Below, piece by piece: positions 1-7,528 of a DNA stretch of 64,000 nucleotides. Under the pieces are notes generated by a model. The model worked only from the letters and a program-made list of their open reading frames with translations. It searched no databases and was not told the origin of the DNA. The position numbers and the translations under genes are program-made. Numbering within the stretch: the first letter of the stretch is position 1; every line of letters starts with the position of its first letter. The stretch is taken from positions 62,001 through 126,000 of the forward strand of contig NC_019745.1 of NCBI RefSeq assembly GCF_000317555.1, written 5' to 3'. Source of the stretch: Gloeocapsa sp. PCC 7428 (GTDB lineage: Bacteria > Cyanobacteriota > Cyanobacteriia > Cyanobacteriales > Chroococcidiopsidaceae).

Positions 1-57
1 GTCATGGCGATCGCGCGATCGCAGATAATCATATTAGAAGTCGTAAGGACAGATTCA

Positions 58-669
58 ATGAATAGTGTTGTCCTCAATCTGGAACCAATTGCACATTTAA
101 GCGATGAGCAATTCTATCAACTGTGTGTTGCTAATTGCGATTTAAGCTTGGAAATGAGTGCCGCAGGAGAATTAATTATTGTGCCGCCAGTTGGAGGAGA
201 AAGTGGCAATCGAGAAGCAGACTTGATTACAGACTTAAATAATTGGAACCGTCAAACAGAATTAGGCAAAGTTTTTAGTTCGTCAACAATTTTCATTCTG
301 CCCAACGGTGCAAAGCGTTCTCCTGATGCGGCATGGGTAAAATTAGCGCGCTGGGAAGCTTTAACACCCGAACAGCGCAAAAAATTTCCACCGCTTGTCC
401 CTGATTTTGCGATTGAACTACGAAAAGTGCGTTGCGGGGGTTCCCCCCGTTGTAGCACCTTTTCAAGAGAGCGTTCCGAGACGGATCGACTGCAAACTAT
501 TCAAGCCAAAATGCAGGAATACATTGAAAATGGTTTGCGTTTGGGCTGGCTGATTAATCCTCAAGATCAGCAAGTAGAAATCTATCGTTCCCAAGCTGTA
601 GAAGTCGTTCAAATGCCAGCAATACTCTCTGGTGAAGATGTTTTACCTGGTTTTGAGTTGCCAGTGTAG
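58..669 (+). CDS. Uma2 family (DUF820) endonuclease-like protein with in-frame repeat insertion
   Basis: This is a 203-residue protein of the Uma2/DUF820 family, which has a PD-(D/E)XK nuclease-like fold and is hugely expanded in cyanobacteria; the cellular role is not established. Visible family marks are the ELIIVPP strand near residue 41, SPDAAWV and PDFAIELR, where the last supplies the D-x-E-x-R/K pair of the fold. I chose the ATG at 58 because TAAGGAC lies just upstream; the frame stays open upstream of it to the window edge, so a longer N-terminus is possible. Directly after ELR there are about 17 residues (KVRCGG...RER) that do not look like the family; the normal sequence resumes at SETDRLQTIQAKMQEYIENG. 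This foreign piece is encoded by a palindromic repeat and may impair function. Family call is firm; activity is uncertain. Confidence 0.85.
   Translation: MNSVVLNLEPIAHLSDEQFYQLCVANCDLSLEMSAAGELIIVPPVGGESGNREADLITDLNNWNRQTELGKVFSSSTIFILPNGAKRSPDAAWVKLARWEALTPEQRKKFPPLVPDFAIELRKVRCGGSPRCSTFSRERSETDRLQTIQAKMQEYIENGLRLGWLINPQDQQVEIYRSQAVEVVQMPAILSGEDVLPGFELPV
424..474. repeat. Palindromic repeat inserted in frame in the Uma2 gene
   Basis: The core GCGGGGGTTCCCCCCG is a near-perfect palindrome inside a gene that is otherwise colinear with its family. The estimated 51 bases keep the reading frame open. Composition differs sharply from the AT-rich flanks. It resembles the small GC-rich palindromes dispersed in cyanobacterial genomes; the exact ends are inferred from where family similarity stops and resumes. 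Confidence 0.6.
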
Positions 670-712
670 CTTCTTGAGTGCAAAGAAGTAGAGGAGAATA
701 GATAGTCAAGTT

Positions 713-744
713 GTTCCGGCTTGTGACTAAAAAATTCCGTTGCG
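713..744 (+). promoter_or_regulatory. Putative AraC-regulator operator: direct repeat spaced 21 bp, upstream of first receptor
   Basis: GTTCCGGCTTG starts at 713 and ATTCCGTTGCG at 734, exactly 21 bases apart, i.e. two helical turns, about 110 bases before the receptor start. The same repeat with the same spacing precedes the receptors at 7529 and 15037. Direct half-sites on one DNA face are typical for AraC-type activators, and PchR-like regulator genes lie nearby. The first half-site here is the most divergent of the six. Confidence 0.55.
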
Positions 745-852
745 TAGCAGACGCGATCGCCCAAATCACTTTATAGTTTGCTTTAGCTTTGTTGCAAAGA
801 GTTTGCAATCAGCTTGACAGCGCGAGTGATATTGAGTGTGGGCGTGAGGGAC

Positions 853-3432
853 ATGAGGCAACAATTGATTGGGTTGATGCTATTAGGGACAGTGTGGGCG
901 ATCGCGATTCCATCTGTAACAGCACAGGAAATACCGAGTAAAACGCTTGCAGAATGGATTGCAGCACAACAGAGAACAGCGCAAAATGTCCCTGTACAAG
1001 TCACCGGTGTGAGTGTCTTTGAGACAGATACAGGTTTAGAAGTTGTTTTAGAAACCGTAGGGCAATTGTCGCAACCTACGACGTCGGTTGTTGGTAATAC
1101 TTTGATTGCAGATATTCCGAATGCAGTCTTGAATCTACCAGATGCACAAGAACCTCAATTTGTCAATCCAACAGCAGAAATTGCATCACTATCAGTCACA
1201 AATTTGCCGAATAATCAAATCCGAGTTGCCATTGAGGGAGTCAACGCACCACCAACAGCACAAGTTAGTACCGCTGCACAAGAATTAATACTCACTGTAA
1301 CTCCTGGTGTAACCGCAGATATCACTGAAGATGAAGAAGCAATTCAGATTGTCGTCACAGCAACACGCACAGAAGAAGCCGTAGAGGATGTACCGCGTTC
1401 AGTTACAGTGGTAGAGCGCGAACAAATCGAGCAACAAGTCACAGTTTCGCAGTCAAGAAACCTGCAAGATATTCTGGGCAATCTCGTTCCTGGGTTAGCA
1501 CCGACGACGCAAAGTAACAATAATACAAATCAAACACTTCGAGGCAGACAAGTTCAAGTTTTAATTGATGGCGTACCGCTGCGTTCAAACTTAACAAACC
1601 AACCGCGAGATTTTAGAAGTATCGATCCTGATTCGATTGAACGTGTGGAAGTTGTACGCGGACCAAGTGCGATTTATGGTGATGGTGGAACTGGAGGTGT
1701 GATTAATATTATTACCCGCCGACCTCCTGAAGGAGAAATTTTAAGTACTGTGGAAGTTGGTGTTAATGCTGCTGCGGGTGGGGGAAATTCATTTTTATTA
1801 GGCGACAGTTTTGGTAACTTCTTTAAATACGGGCTTGCGGGCGATCAGGGCGTTGTGGATTTTGTGTTTGACTTCTCGCGTTCGTATACTGGTGGATTTT
1901 TTGATGCGCGGGGCGATCGCATTCCGCAGTTTGCCCAAGATTCGGATGCTGACACATTAAGTGTCCTGGGTAAAATCGGCTTTGATTTCAGCGAGGATCA
2001 ACGTCTACAGATAAGTGCCAGCTACTTTGAAGCTAACGAAAATTTCCGCATTATCAGCGATCCTATTATCGAAGATATTCCAGGAATTCAGTATGCCCGC
2101 GCGCTGGAAGTTCCAGGAATTGAAGTTATTGGCGGTAATGAAGCAGGGAATCACACGACTGTTTTTAACGTAAGCTATACACACGCAAATCTTTTAGGTA
2201 GTCGCGTCCAAGCACAAGCATTTTACCGCAATGGTCCTGTGTCATTTACACCTGAAGACTTACGACCGTTTGATTTTGTCGATCCTGGAATTTTTCAAAG
2301 TACAATTGAGCGCGAGTTATTTGGCGGTAGACTCCAGGTTGAAACACCTTTTTCCTCAACATTGAGCGTGTTATGGGGTGCAGATTACCTCGATGAAGAT
2401 ATCTCGCAGGTAATTACGTTCTTCGATCCTGAAGTGTATGATGCTACAAACCGTCGAGTTTTTCAGGCAATTGGCACGCGAAGCTATATGCCACCGCATA
2501 ATTTTACCAACCTTGGCTTATTTGCTCAAGCGCAGTGGAATTTAACCGACGCTTTGCGTGTGAGTGGCGGAATACGTTACGAACGCTTTGCCTTAAGTGT
2601 GGATGATTACACAACGGTTGGGTTTGGGTTGACTCCGGATCGGGCGATCGCTGGTGGAGACGTTAGCTTTGACGACGTTTTATTTAACATTGGTGCAACG
2701 TATAATTTAACTGAAAATCTCAGCGTATTTGCTAGTTTTGCACAAGGCTTTTCCGCGCCGACTTTTGGCACAATTTTGCGCGATCCACCCGAAGATTTCA
2801 CCTCAGTTACGGATGATTTTGATGTCATTAGTCCGCAACTGGTAAATAGTTATGAAATTGGAGTGCGGGGAAATTGGGCAAATATCCAAGCTTCGCTTGC
2901 GGGTTTCTACAACGAGTCAGAACTCGGTATCGGATTTGAAGAATCTCCCTTGGGTACTCGCATTGCGCGTCAACCACAGCGTTTTATTGGGTTAGAAGGA
3001 ACTGTAGATTGGCAACCTATCAATAATTTGGCGTTAGGTGGAAGTGTAACGTTACTCCGAGGTGAATTTGAAAATGAAGATGGCGATTACTTAGCGATTG
3101 ATGGATTTACGGTTTTTCCACCGAAGTTAACAGCTTACGTACAACACGAAACTGATTTTGGCTGGCGCAATCGATTGCAATTACTGTATGTTGGCGATCG
3201 CAATGCGGCGTTTGATGATGGTGTCGATCCGGTTCCTGTAACAGGTTACACAACACTTGACTTGATTAGCAGTATCCCGTTACTTGGAGGTAGATTATCA
3301 TTCAGCGTTGAAAACCTCCTGAATCGACAATACGCGCCTTTCTTAAATCAAGTCAATGGTGGATATTTTGAACCTGGAAACGTTGCTGCACGAGGTCGTA
3401 CGATTAGTGTTAACTATTCGATTGATTGGTGA
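853..3432 (+). CDS. TonB-dependent ferric-siderophore receptor with AMIN domain (receptor 1)
   Basis: This 859-residue outer-membrane receptor imports ferric siderophores using TonB/ExbBD energy. Residues 1-24 are a signal peptide (MRQQLIGLMLLG...VTAQ). An AMIN domain follows at about 48-150, a fusion common in cyanobacterial receptors and thought to hold the protein near peptidoglycan. A TonB-box-like segment (AIQIVVTA, about 163-170) precedes the plug domain (DVPRSVTVVEREQIEQQ onward) with the usual VRGPSAIYGDGGTGGVINIITRRP motif parts. The rest is the 22-strand barrel, ending in the aromatic residue W required for outer-membrane assembly. The ATG at 853 is preferred over an upstream TTG (814) because it starts the signal peptide directly after GTGAGGG. 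It heads a cluster with a Suc_Fer-like protein, a binding lipoprotein and an AraC regulator, which supports siderophore uptake. The substrate cannot be read from sequence; FyuA/FepA-like and heme or B12 receptors are less likely alternatives. Confidence 0.92.
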   Translation: MRQQLIGLMLLGTVWAIAIPSVTAQEIPSKTLAEWIAAQQRTAQNVPVQVTGVSVFETDTGLEVVLETVGQLSQPTTSVVGNTLIADIPNAVLNLPDAQEPQFVNPTAEIASLSVTNLPNNQIRVAIEGVNAPPTAQVSTAAQELILTVTPGVTADITEDEEAIQIVVTATRTEEAVEDVPRSVTVVEREQIEQQVTVSQSRNLQDILGNLVPGLAPTTQSNNNTNQTLRGRQVQVLIDGVPLRSNLTNQPRDFRSIDPDSIERVEVVRGPSAIYGDGGTGGVINIITRRPPEGEILSTVEVGVNAAAGGGNSFLLGDSFGNFFKYGLAGDQGVVDFVFDFSRSYTGGFFDARGDRIPQFAQDSDADTLSVLGKIGFDFSEDQRLQISASYFEANENFRIISDPIIEDIPGIQYARALEVPGIEVIGGNEAGNHTTVFNVSYTHANLLGSRVQAQAFYRNGPVSFTPEDLRPFDFVDPGIFQSTIERELFGGRLQVETPFSSTLSVLWGADYLDEDISQVITFFDPEVYDATNRRVFQAIGTRSYMPPHNFTNLGLFAQAQWNLTDALRVSGGIRYERFALSVDDYTTVGFGLTPDRAIAGGDVSFDDVLFNIGATYNLTENLSVFASFAQGFSAPTFGTILRDPPEDFTSVTDDFDVISPQLVNSYEIGVRGNWANIQASLAGFYNESELGIGFEESPLGTRIARQPQRFIGLEGTVDWQPINNLALGGSVTLLRGEFENEDGDYLAIDGFTVFPPKLTAYVQHETDFGWRNRLQLLYVGDRNAAFDDGVDPVPVTGYTTLDLISSIPLLGGRLSFSVENLLNRQYAPFLNQVNGGYFEPGNVAARGRTISVNYSIDW

Positions 3433-3439
3433 CATTTTG

Positions 3440-3513
3440 AAGTTAAGGAATGGGTAATGGGTAATTCTAGATAAATATTATTACCAGTTACCAATTACCA
3501 ATTACCAGTTACG
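3440..3513. repeat. Heptad-like TTACCA(G/A)T repeats between receptor and Suc_Fer gene
   Basis: Reiterated GGGTAAT and then TTACCAGTTACCAATTACC units fill the spacer. Related units occur at 10160-10200, 49188-49242 and 52330-52355. These are short tandem repeats of the type widespread in cyanobacterial intergenic DNA. No function is visible. Confidence 0.7.
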
Positions 3514-3534
3514 TTTATTTTCGCCAACTTGTTT

Positions 3535-4485
3535 ATGAATCGCTACTTTTGTGCTGATGCGTCACGCCAAGCAGGAGAAGATCCAATTGGATGGGTAAGT
3601 TCTGATGAAATCTTTGTGATGATTGAATGTCCGCCGCCTTGGAGTACAAATGAGTTTGAATCTAAAGCCGCACCTGCAAATCTAATTTCTTTTGTAGAAA
3701 AACTTGATGACGCTGAAGCATCGATTAGGGTAGTGTTAATTTATGGTGAAGCACTGCAACAGCATCCACGCTTAATTATCTTTCGCCAAACACCAGGAAT
3801 TTCTAACAGTTATTGCAAACAAGAAGCACAATTTGCGGATATTTATGCACTGGTGCAAGCAATACCAGATTACTTGAACGATTCGACACTTGGTGCTGAT
3901 GCGACACCAACACGCGATATTTTAGTTTGTACGCATGGCAGTCACGATCGCTGCTGTGGAAAGTATGGTTATCCTTTTTATCGACAAGCTGCGGCGACAG
4001 TTCGCGATTTGGGTTTAGAAAATGTCCGCATTTGGCAATCGAGTCATTTTGGCGGACATCGATTTGCGCCGACAATGTTAGATTTTCCTGATGGGCGTTG
4101 TTATGGAAGACTGACACCCGAAACTTTTATGGCAATTCTGACGCGTCAGGGCGATATTCAAACCTTGAAGAACGTTTATCGCGGTTGGGGAATCCTTGCA
4201 GGTTCTGAGTACCCGATCGCATCCCAAGTCATGGAACGCGAATTGATGTTACAACACGGTTGGGATTGGTTTAATTGCAAAATTTCCTATCGTATTGTTG
4301 AAGACAGTGCAGATGCTGTTTTTAGTCGAGTTGAATTCACTGTTATTAAGCCTGATGATTCAATACAATGCTATCAAGCTGATGTCGTAGAAGATGAAAG
4401 TCGGGCGCTTTACTTAAGCGGAGATTGTGACGGTGAAGTCGAAAAACTACCACATCGCATTGTCAAAAATTTAGTAGAGGTTTGA
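3535..4485 (+). CDS. Suc_Fer-like (sucrase/ferredoxin-like) thioredoxin-fold iron-sulfur protein
   Basis: This 316-residue protein belongs to the Suc_Fer-like family (PF06999), named for sucrase/ferredoxin-like proteins and related to thioredoxin-like [2Fe-2S] ferredoxins. Candidate metal ligands are C132, C140 and C141 in VCTHGSHDRCCGKYG, and the paired histidines of SSHFGGHRFAPT (about 169-180). There is no signal peptide, so it acts in the cytoplasm. The ATG at 3535 is preferred to the TTG at 3529. It lies between a receptor and a siderophore-binding lipoprotein, and a second copy occupies the same context at 12220. I infer a redox role in releasing iron from imported siderophores; this is not demonstrated by sequence. 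The stop codon directly abuts the GTG start of the next gene, so translational coupling is likely. Confidence 0.85.
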   Translation: MNRYFCADASRQAGEDPIGWVSSDEIFVMIECPPPWSTNEFESKAAPANLISFVEKLDDAEASIRVVLIYGEALQQHPRLIIFRQTPGISNSYCKQEAQFADIYALVQAIPDYLNDSTLGADATPTRDILVCTHGSHDRCCGKYGYPFYRQAAATVRDLGLENVRIWQSSHFGGHRFAPTMLDFPDGRCYGRLTPETFMAILTRQGDIQTLKNVYRGWGILAGSEYPIASQVMERELMLQHGWDWFNCKISYRIVEDSADAVFSRVEFTVIKPDDSIQCYQADVVEDESRALYLSGDCDGEVEKLPHRIVKNLVEV

Positions 4486-5472
4486 GTGTTACGAGCCGCA
4501 CATTACAGCCGACTAAAACTGATCGCATTGAGTATTCTTTCTTGCTTGCTAGTAACGGCTTGTGGCACAATTCAACAAATTAATTCTTCTAATACTTCAA
4601 TAGCAGCAAACTGCCAAATTGTCAAGCACGATGTTGGTGAAACTGAAATCTGCGGTCAACCAGAAAGCGTTGCGGCGCTGAGTCCGCCACTACTCGATAT
4701 TTTATTATCACTAGGGATACAACCCACCGCGTATGCGGAAGTCGATCCGTTGCGCGATCGCATCTTTAGTCGCCCTAGCGAACAAATTCCCTATTTAGGC
4801 AAACGCGTCACAACTCAACCTATTAATTTAGGCGATCGCAACAACCCATCTATAGAAACACTGCTGCAACTAAAACCTGACTTGATTTTGGGTGAAAATT
4901 ACCTTGAAATTAACTACAAACTATATTCTAAAATTGCTCCAACGCTACTATATGAGGTACAAGGCGATCGCTGGCAACAAGTTATTTTGCAAATCGGTCA
5001 AGCTTTAGGACGCGAAGCGCAAGCACAGCAAACTCTTCTCAATCATAACCAGCGACTTGCGCAAATCAAAGCACAGTTAGCACCTGCGATCGCACAACAG
5101 AAAATTCTTGTTTTGGGCTTTGCTAACGAAATTTCCAGTTCATTCTTATTTGATCGCAACGATTTTGTCTGCGGCTTACTTGCAGATTTAGGTTTTCAAG
5201 TTGTCAATCCTGAAGAAGAACGTAGTAGCGGTATCTTTTCGGTGGAAGTATTACCGCAAATTGACACCGATATGATTTTAGTATTACCTTCAGGAGAAAA
5301 TACGATAGACAATGCTAAACGCCAGTGGAGTCAAAATCGAATTTTGCGATCGCTTCGGGCGTTCCAGAATCAAAAAGTTTACTTCATCGATTACCAAATT
5401 ACGCGTATTCGCGGACCAATTGCTGCTGAAGTGTTTATTAATCAAATGCAACAATTGCTGCAACCAAGTTAA
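4486..5472 (+). CDS. Ferric-siderophore-binding periplasmic lipoprotein (FecB/FhuD-like) 1
   Basis: This 328-residue protein is the substrate-binding component of a ferric-siderophore ABC importer. A lipoprotein signal ends in LLVTAC with the lipidated cysteine at residue 26. The body has the two-lobed helical-backbone fold: PESVAALSPPLLDILLSLGIQPTAYAE for lobe one, then LKPDLILGENY, and near the end NRILRSLRAFQNQKVYFIDYQ, all family hallmarks. The start is GTG immediately after the stop of the preceding gene (no gap), which indicates an operon with receptor 1. No permease or ATPase follows, so it must deliver its ligand to a transporter encoded elsewhere. Iron(III) dicitrate or hydroxamate types cannot be separated by eye. 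Confidence 0.9.
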   Translation: MLRAAHYSRLKLIALSILSCLLVTACGTIQQINSSNTSIAANCQIVKHDVGETEICGQPESVAALSPPLLDILLSLGIQPTAYAEVDPLRDRIFSRPSEQIPYLGKRVTTQPINLGDRNNPSIETLLQLKPDLILGENYLEINYKLYSKIAPTLLYEVQGDRWQQVILQIGQALGREAQAQQTLLNHNQRLAQIKAQLAPAIAQQKILVLGFANEISSSFLFDRNDFVCGLLADLGFQVVNPEEERSSGIFSVEVLPQIDTDMILVLPSGENTIDNAKRQWSQNRILRSLRAFQNQKVYFIDYQITRIRGPIAAEVFINQMQQLLQPS

Positions 5473-5565
5473 AGATGCGATCGTGACAACTTGACTCTTG
5501 TTACCATAAAGCTGAGAATTAATTGCAACTAAGAATAGACGGCGATCGCGGATGGTACGGGAATT

Positions 5566-6567
5566 GTGACTATTACACTCTTTAGCAAAGACTACGAAGA
5601 ACTGTGGCAAGACACTTGTAATTTACAACAGATAACGCTTGCAGATAGTAATGAAGCTGTAAGAATGTGTTCTCAACAGCTTGGTTTCGGTTACATCCGC
5701 ACAATTGATCTGCGTGATATCGAACTTAGTATTTTTAACTATCAAGTGCATGAAGATCTCAATGTGATCTTTGATTTTCCTCCTGGTGATTCTTGGCTAG
5801 AGTTTGGCTTTCATCTATCAGGAAAACGTAGCGGTAAGCGCACAGGACAAAACTTTGTCACCTGGGGAACAAGCTTAGAATCAGAGATTTGGGTGAGTGA
5901 AACATCAGCAGACGAGCCAATATTAAAGGTAGATATTTCGCTAGAACCGTACAGAAAGCAGTTAAAGGATTTCGTCACAGGCGATCTCAACCGATTTCCA
6001 ACGGAACTGCAACAGCTTGTCGAAGGCGACGATTCAGTATGTTACGGCGAAATTGGAACAGTTACACCTGCAATGCGCTTAGTAGTAGAGCAGATTTTGT
6101 ACTGTCCCTATCAAGGAATGACGAAGCAGATTTATCTTGAAAGCAAGTGTTTAGAATTAATTGCGCTCAAAATAGAACAATTGGCAGAAACTCAATTGAG
6201 CAGTACAAGTGATGCTATGCGTTTGAAGTTGGATGATATCGACCGGATTTATCATGCTAAAAATATCATTGTCAACAATCTTGACAATCCACCCTCACTC
6301 TCAGAATTAGCAAAACAAGTTGAGTTGAATGAATGTACTCTCAAGCGGGGTTTTCGACAAGTGTTTCATACAACCGTGTTCGGTTACTTGCATCAAATTA
6401 GAATGGAGCAAGCTTATCAATTATTAGTCGCAGGCAACGCTAACGTTACACAAGCAGCTAAAGCCGTTGGTTACGCAAGTACAACTTCGTTTAGTGCTGC
6501 ATTTCGCAAGAAATTTGGTAAAAATCCCTGCGCGTATCGGCGATCGCGTTTTACAGAGTATATTTAA
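5566..6567 (+). CDS. AraC-family transcriptional regulator, PchR type (regulator 1)
   Basis: This 333-residue protein has a ligand-sensing N-terminal region and a C-terminal AraC double helix-turn-helix at about 235-330. The first recognition helix lies in LNECTLKRGFRQVF and the second in VGYASTTSFSAAFRKKFG. PchR-type regulators bind a ferric siderophore and activate its receptor operon. The GTG at 5566 is chosen because the sequence MTITLFSKDYEELWQ aligns with the paralogue's MTITLLHREYDELWQ. It lies 93 bases after the lipoprotein gene on the same strand. Its DNA-binding helix is nearly identical to that of regulator 2 (CTLKRGFRQVF), so both could recognise the shared ATTCCGT boxes; that link is inference. 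Confidence 0.9.
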   Translation: MTITLFSKDYEELWQDTCNLQQITLADSNEAVRMCSQQLGFGYIRTIDLRDIELSIFNYQVHEDLNVIFDFPPGDSWLEFGFHLSGKRSGKRTGQNFVTWGTSLESEIWVSETSADEPILKVDISLEPYRKQLKDFVTGDLNRFPTELQQLVEGDDSVCYGEIGTVTPAMRLVVEQILYCPYQGMTKQIYLESKCLELIALKIEQLAETQLSSTSDAMRLKLDDIDRIYHAKNIIVNNLDNPPSLSELAKQVELNECTLKRGFRQVFHTTVFGYLHQIRMEQAYQLLVAGNANVTQAAKAVGYASTTSFSAAFRKKFGKNPCAYRRSRFTEYI

Positions 6568-6639
6568 TTATCCATACCTTACGCCACTTTGAGGTTCGCC
6601 AGTGATAAGCTAGATGCAGAAGAAATTTGGAAGTATCCG

Positions 6640-6930
6640 ATGCGGCGCGATCAAGTCTTGTCGATTGTCAAATTGCATCGAGAGCAATTGCAGCAATTAG
6701 GTGTAGACTCTTTAGAAATCTTTGGTTCGGTGGCGCGAGACGAAGCTAAGTCGAACAGTGATGTAGATTTTCTCGTGAAATTTACTGAAAAAGGTGGGCT
6801 GTTCCAGTTATTCCAAGTACAGCATTATTTAGAAGAGGTTTTAGGTTGTGCAGTTGACTTAGGGACACATGATGCTTTGAGAGAACACTTGCGAGAACCC
6901 GTCACCAGGGATGTCATTCGTGTCTTCTAG
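6640..6930 (+). CDS. mntA: MntA-type minimal nucleotidyltransferase antitoxin
   Basis: This 96-residue protein has the MNT signature GSX10DXD (GSVARDEAKSNSDVD) near residues 29-43. MntA neutralises its partner HepT by adding AMP groups to a tyrosine of the toxin. The ATG at 6640 starts the conserved MRRDQVLSIVKLHREQLQQLGV; the upstream extension to a TTG at 6589 looks unlike the family. The stop overlaps the start of hepT by 20 bases, the standard order and coupling of this pair. All catalytic residues are present. Confidence 0.88.
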   Translation: MRRDQVLSIVKLHREQLQQLGVDSLEIFGSVARDEAKSNSDVDFLVKFTEKGGLFQLFQVQHYLEEVLGCAVDLGTHDALREHLREPVTRDVIRVF

Positions 6931-7273
6931 GAACTGGCAACTACGGGTTCAGGATATATTAACAGCCATTGTTGAAATTCAGCAGCGTACAATTCATATA
7001 ACATTTGAGGATTTTGAGCAAGACAAAACGCTTGTCAAAGCAGTTTTGTACGACTTTATTATTATTGGTGAGGCAACTAGAAATATCCCTACTGAGATTA
7101 AAAGTCGCTATCCTCAGATTCCTTGGCGATTGATGAGCGATATGCGAAACGTATTCGCTCATGAGTATTTTCAAATTGATATTATGCGAGTCTGGCTAAC
7201 AGTTTTTACTGATTTACCTTCTCTAATACCGCAGTTAGAAACGTTGTTGGAGCAAGAAACAACAGAAAAGTAG
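6911..7273 (+). CDS. hepT: HepT-type HEPN ribonuclease toxin
   Basis: This 120-residue HEPN (DUF86) protein carries the full RX4HXY motif: R79, H84 and Y86 in RNVFAHEY. Arginine and histidine form the ribonuclease site, and the tyrosine is the residue AMPylated by MntA in studied pairs. It overlaps mntA and both look intact, so a working type VII-like toxin-antitoxin module is likely. The start is ATG 6911; a GTG at 6920 is an alternative. The pair sits inside the siderophore island between two receptor modules. Confidence 0.88.
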   Translation: MSFVSSRNWQLRVQDILTAIVEIQQRTIHITFEDFEQDKTLVKAVLYDFIIIGEATRNIPTEIKSRYPQIPWRLMSDMRNVFAHEYFQIDIMRVWLTVFTDLPSLIPQLETLLEQETTEK

Positions 7274-7345
7274 AGTTTAGACTTTAACTACAGTGCGTTA
7301 CAAATTATATATCAAAAATTGATATAACTTCTAAGGCTGGCAAAA

Positions 7346-7377
7346 ATTCCGTTTGGAAGCGAAAGTATTCCGTTTGA
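7346..7377 (+). promoter_or_regulatory. Putative AraC-regulator operator: direct repeat spaced 21 bp, upstream of second receptor
   Basis: ATTCCGTTTGG starts at 7346 and ATTCCGTTTGA at 7367; ten bases match exactly and spacing is 21. It lies about 150 bases before receptor 2. This is the clearest of the three copies found upstream of receptors. Confidence 0.65.
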
Positions 7378-7433
7378 AATAGATTATCGGCTTTCAAAAG
7401 TATTTACTACTCGTGTAAAGTTTATTTCTAATT

Positions 7434-7446
7434 GCTAATTATTAGC
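7434..7446. promoter_or_regulatory. Palindrome GCTAAT-T-ATTAGC in receptor 2 promoter region
   Basis: A perfect 6-bp inverted repeat with a one-base centre lies between the direct-repeat box and the receptor start. It could be an operator or part of a repeat of GCTAAT units common in this genome. It does not match a classical Fur box. Confidence 0.25.
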
Positions 7447-7528
7447 AGTTGAGCAAGCTGTATATCTTGTACTTAGCGCAAGGAAGGATGTTACAGCAAT
7501 TGGCAGTGTGATTGTTTGTATGTGAGGC

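Noticed and set aside
3440-3513. Regular short repeats that might suggest a CRISPR array
   Set aside because: Units are 7-8 bases without unique spacers of constant length, and no cas genes are present. They are ordinary cyanobacterial heptad repeats, as are those at 20349, 50599 and 52262.
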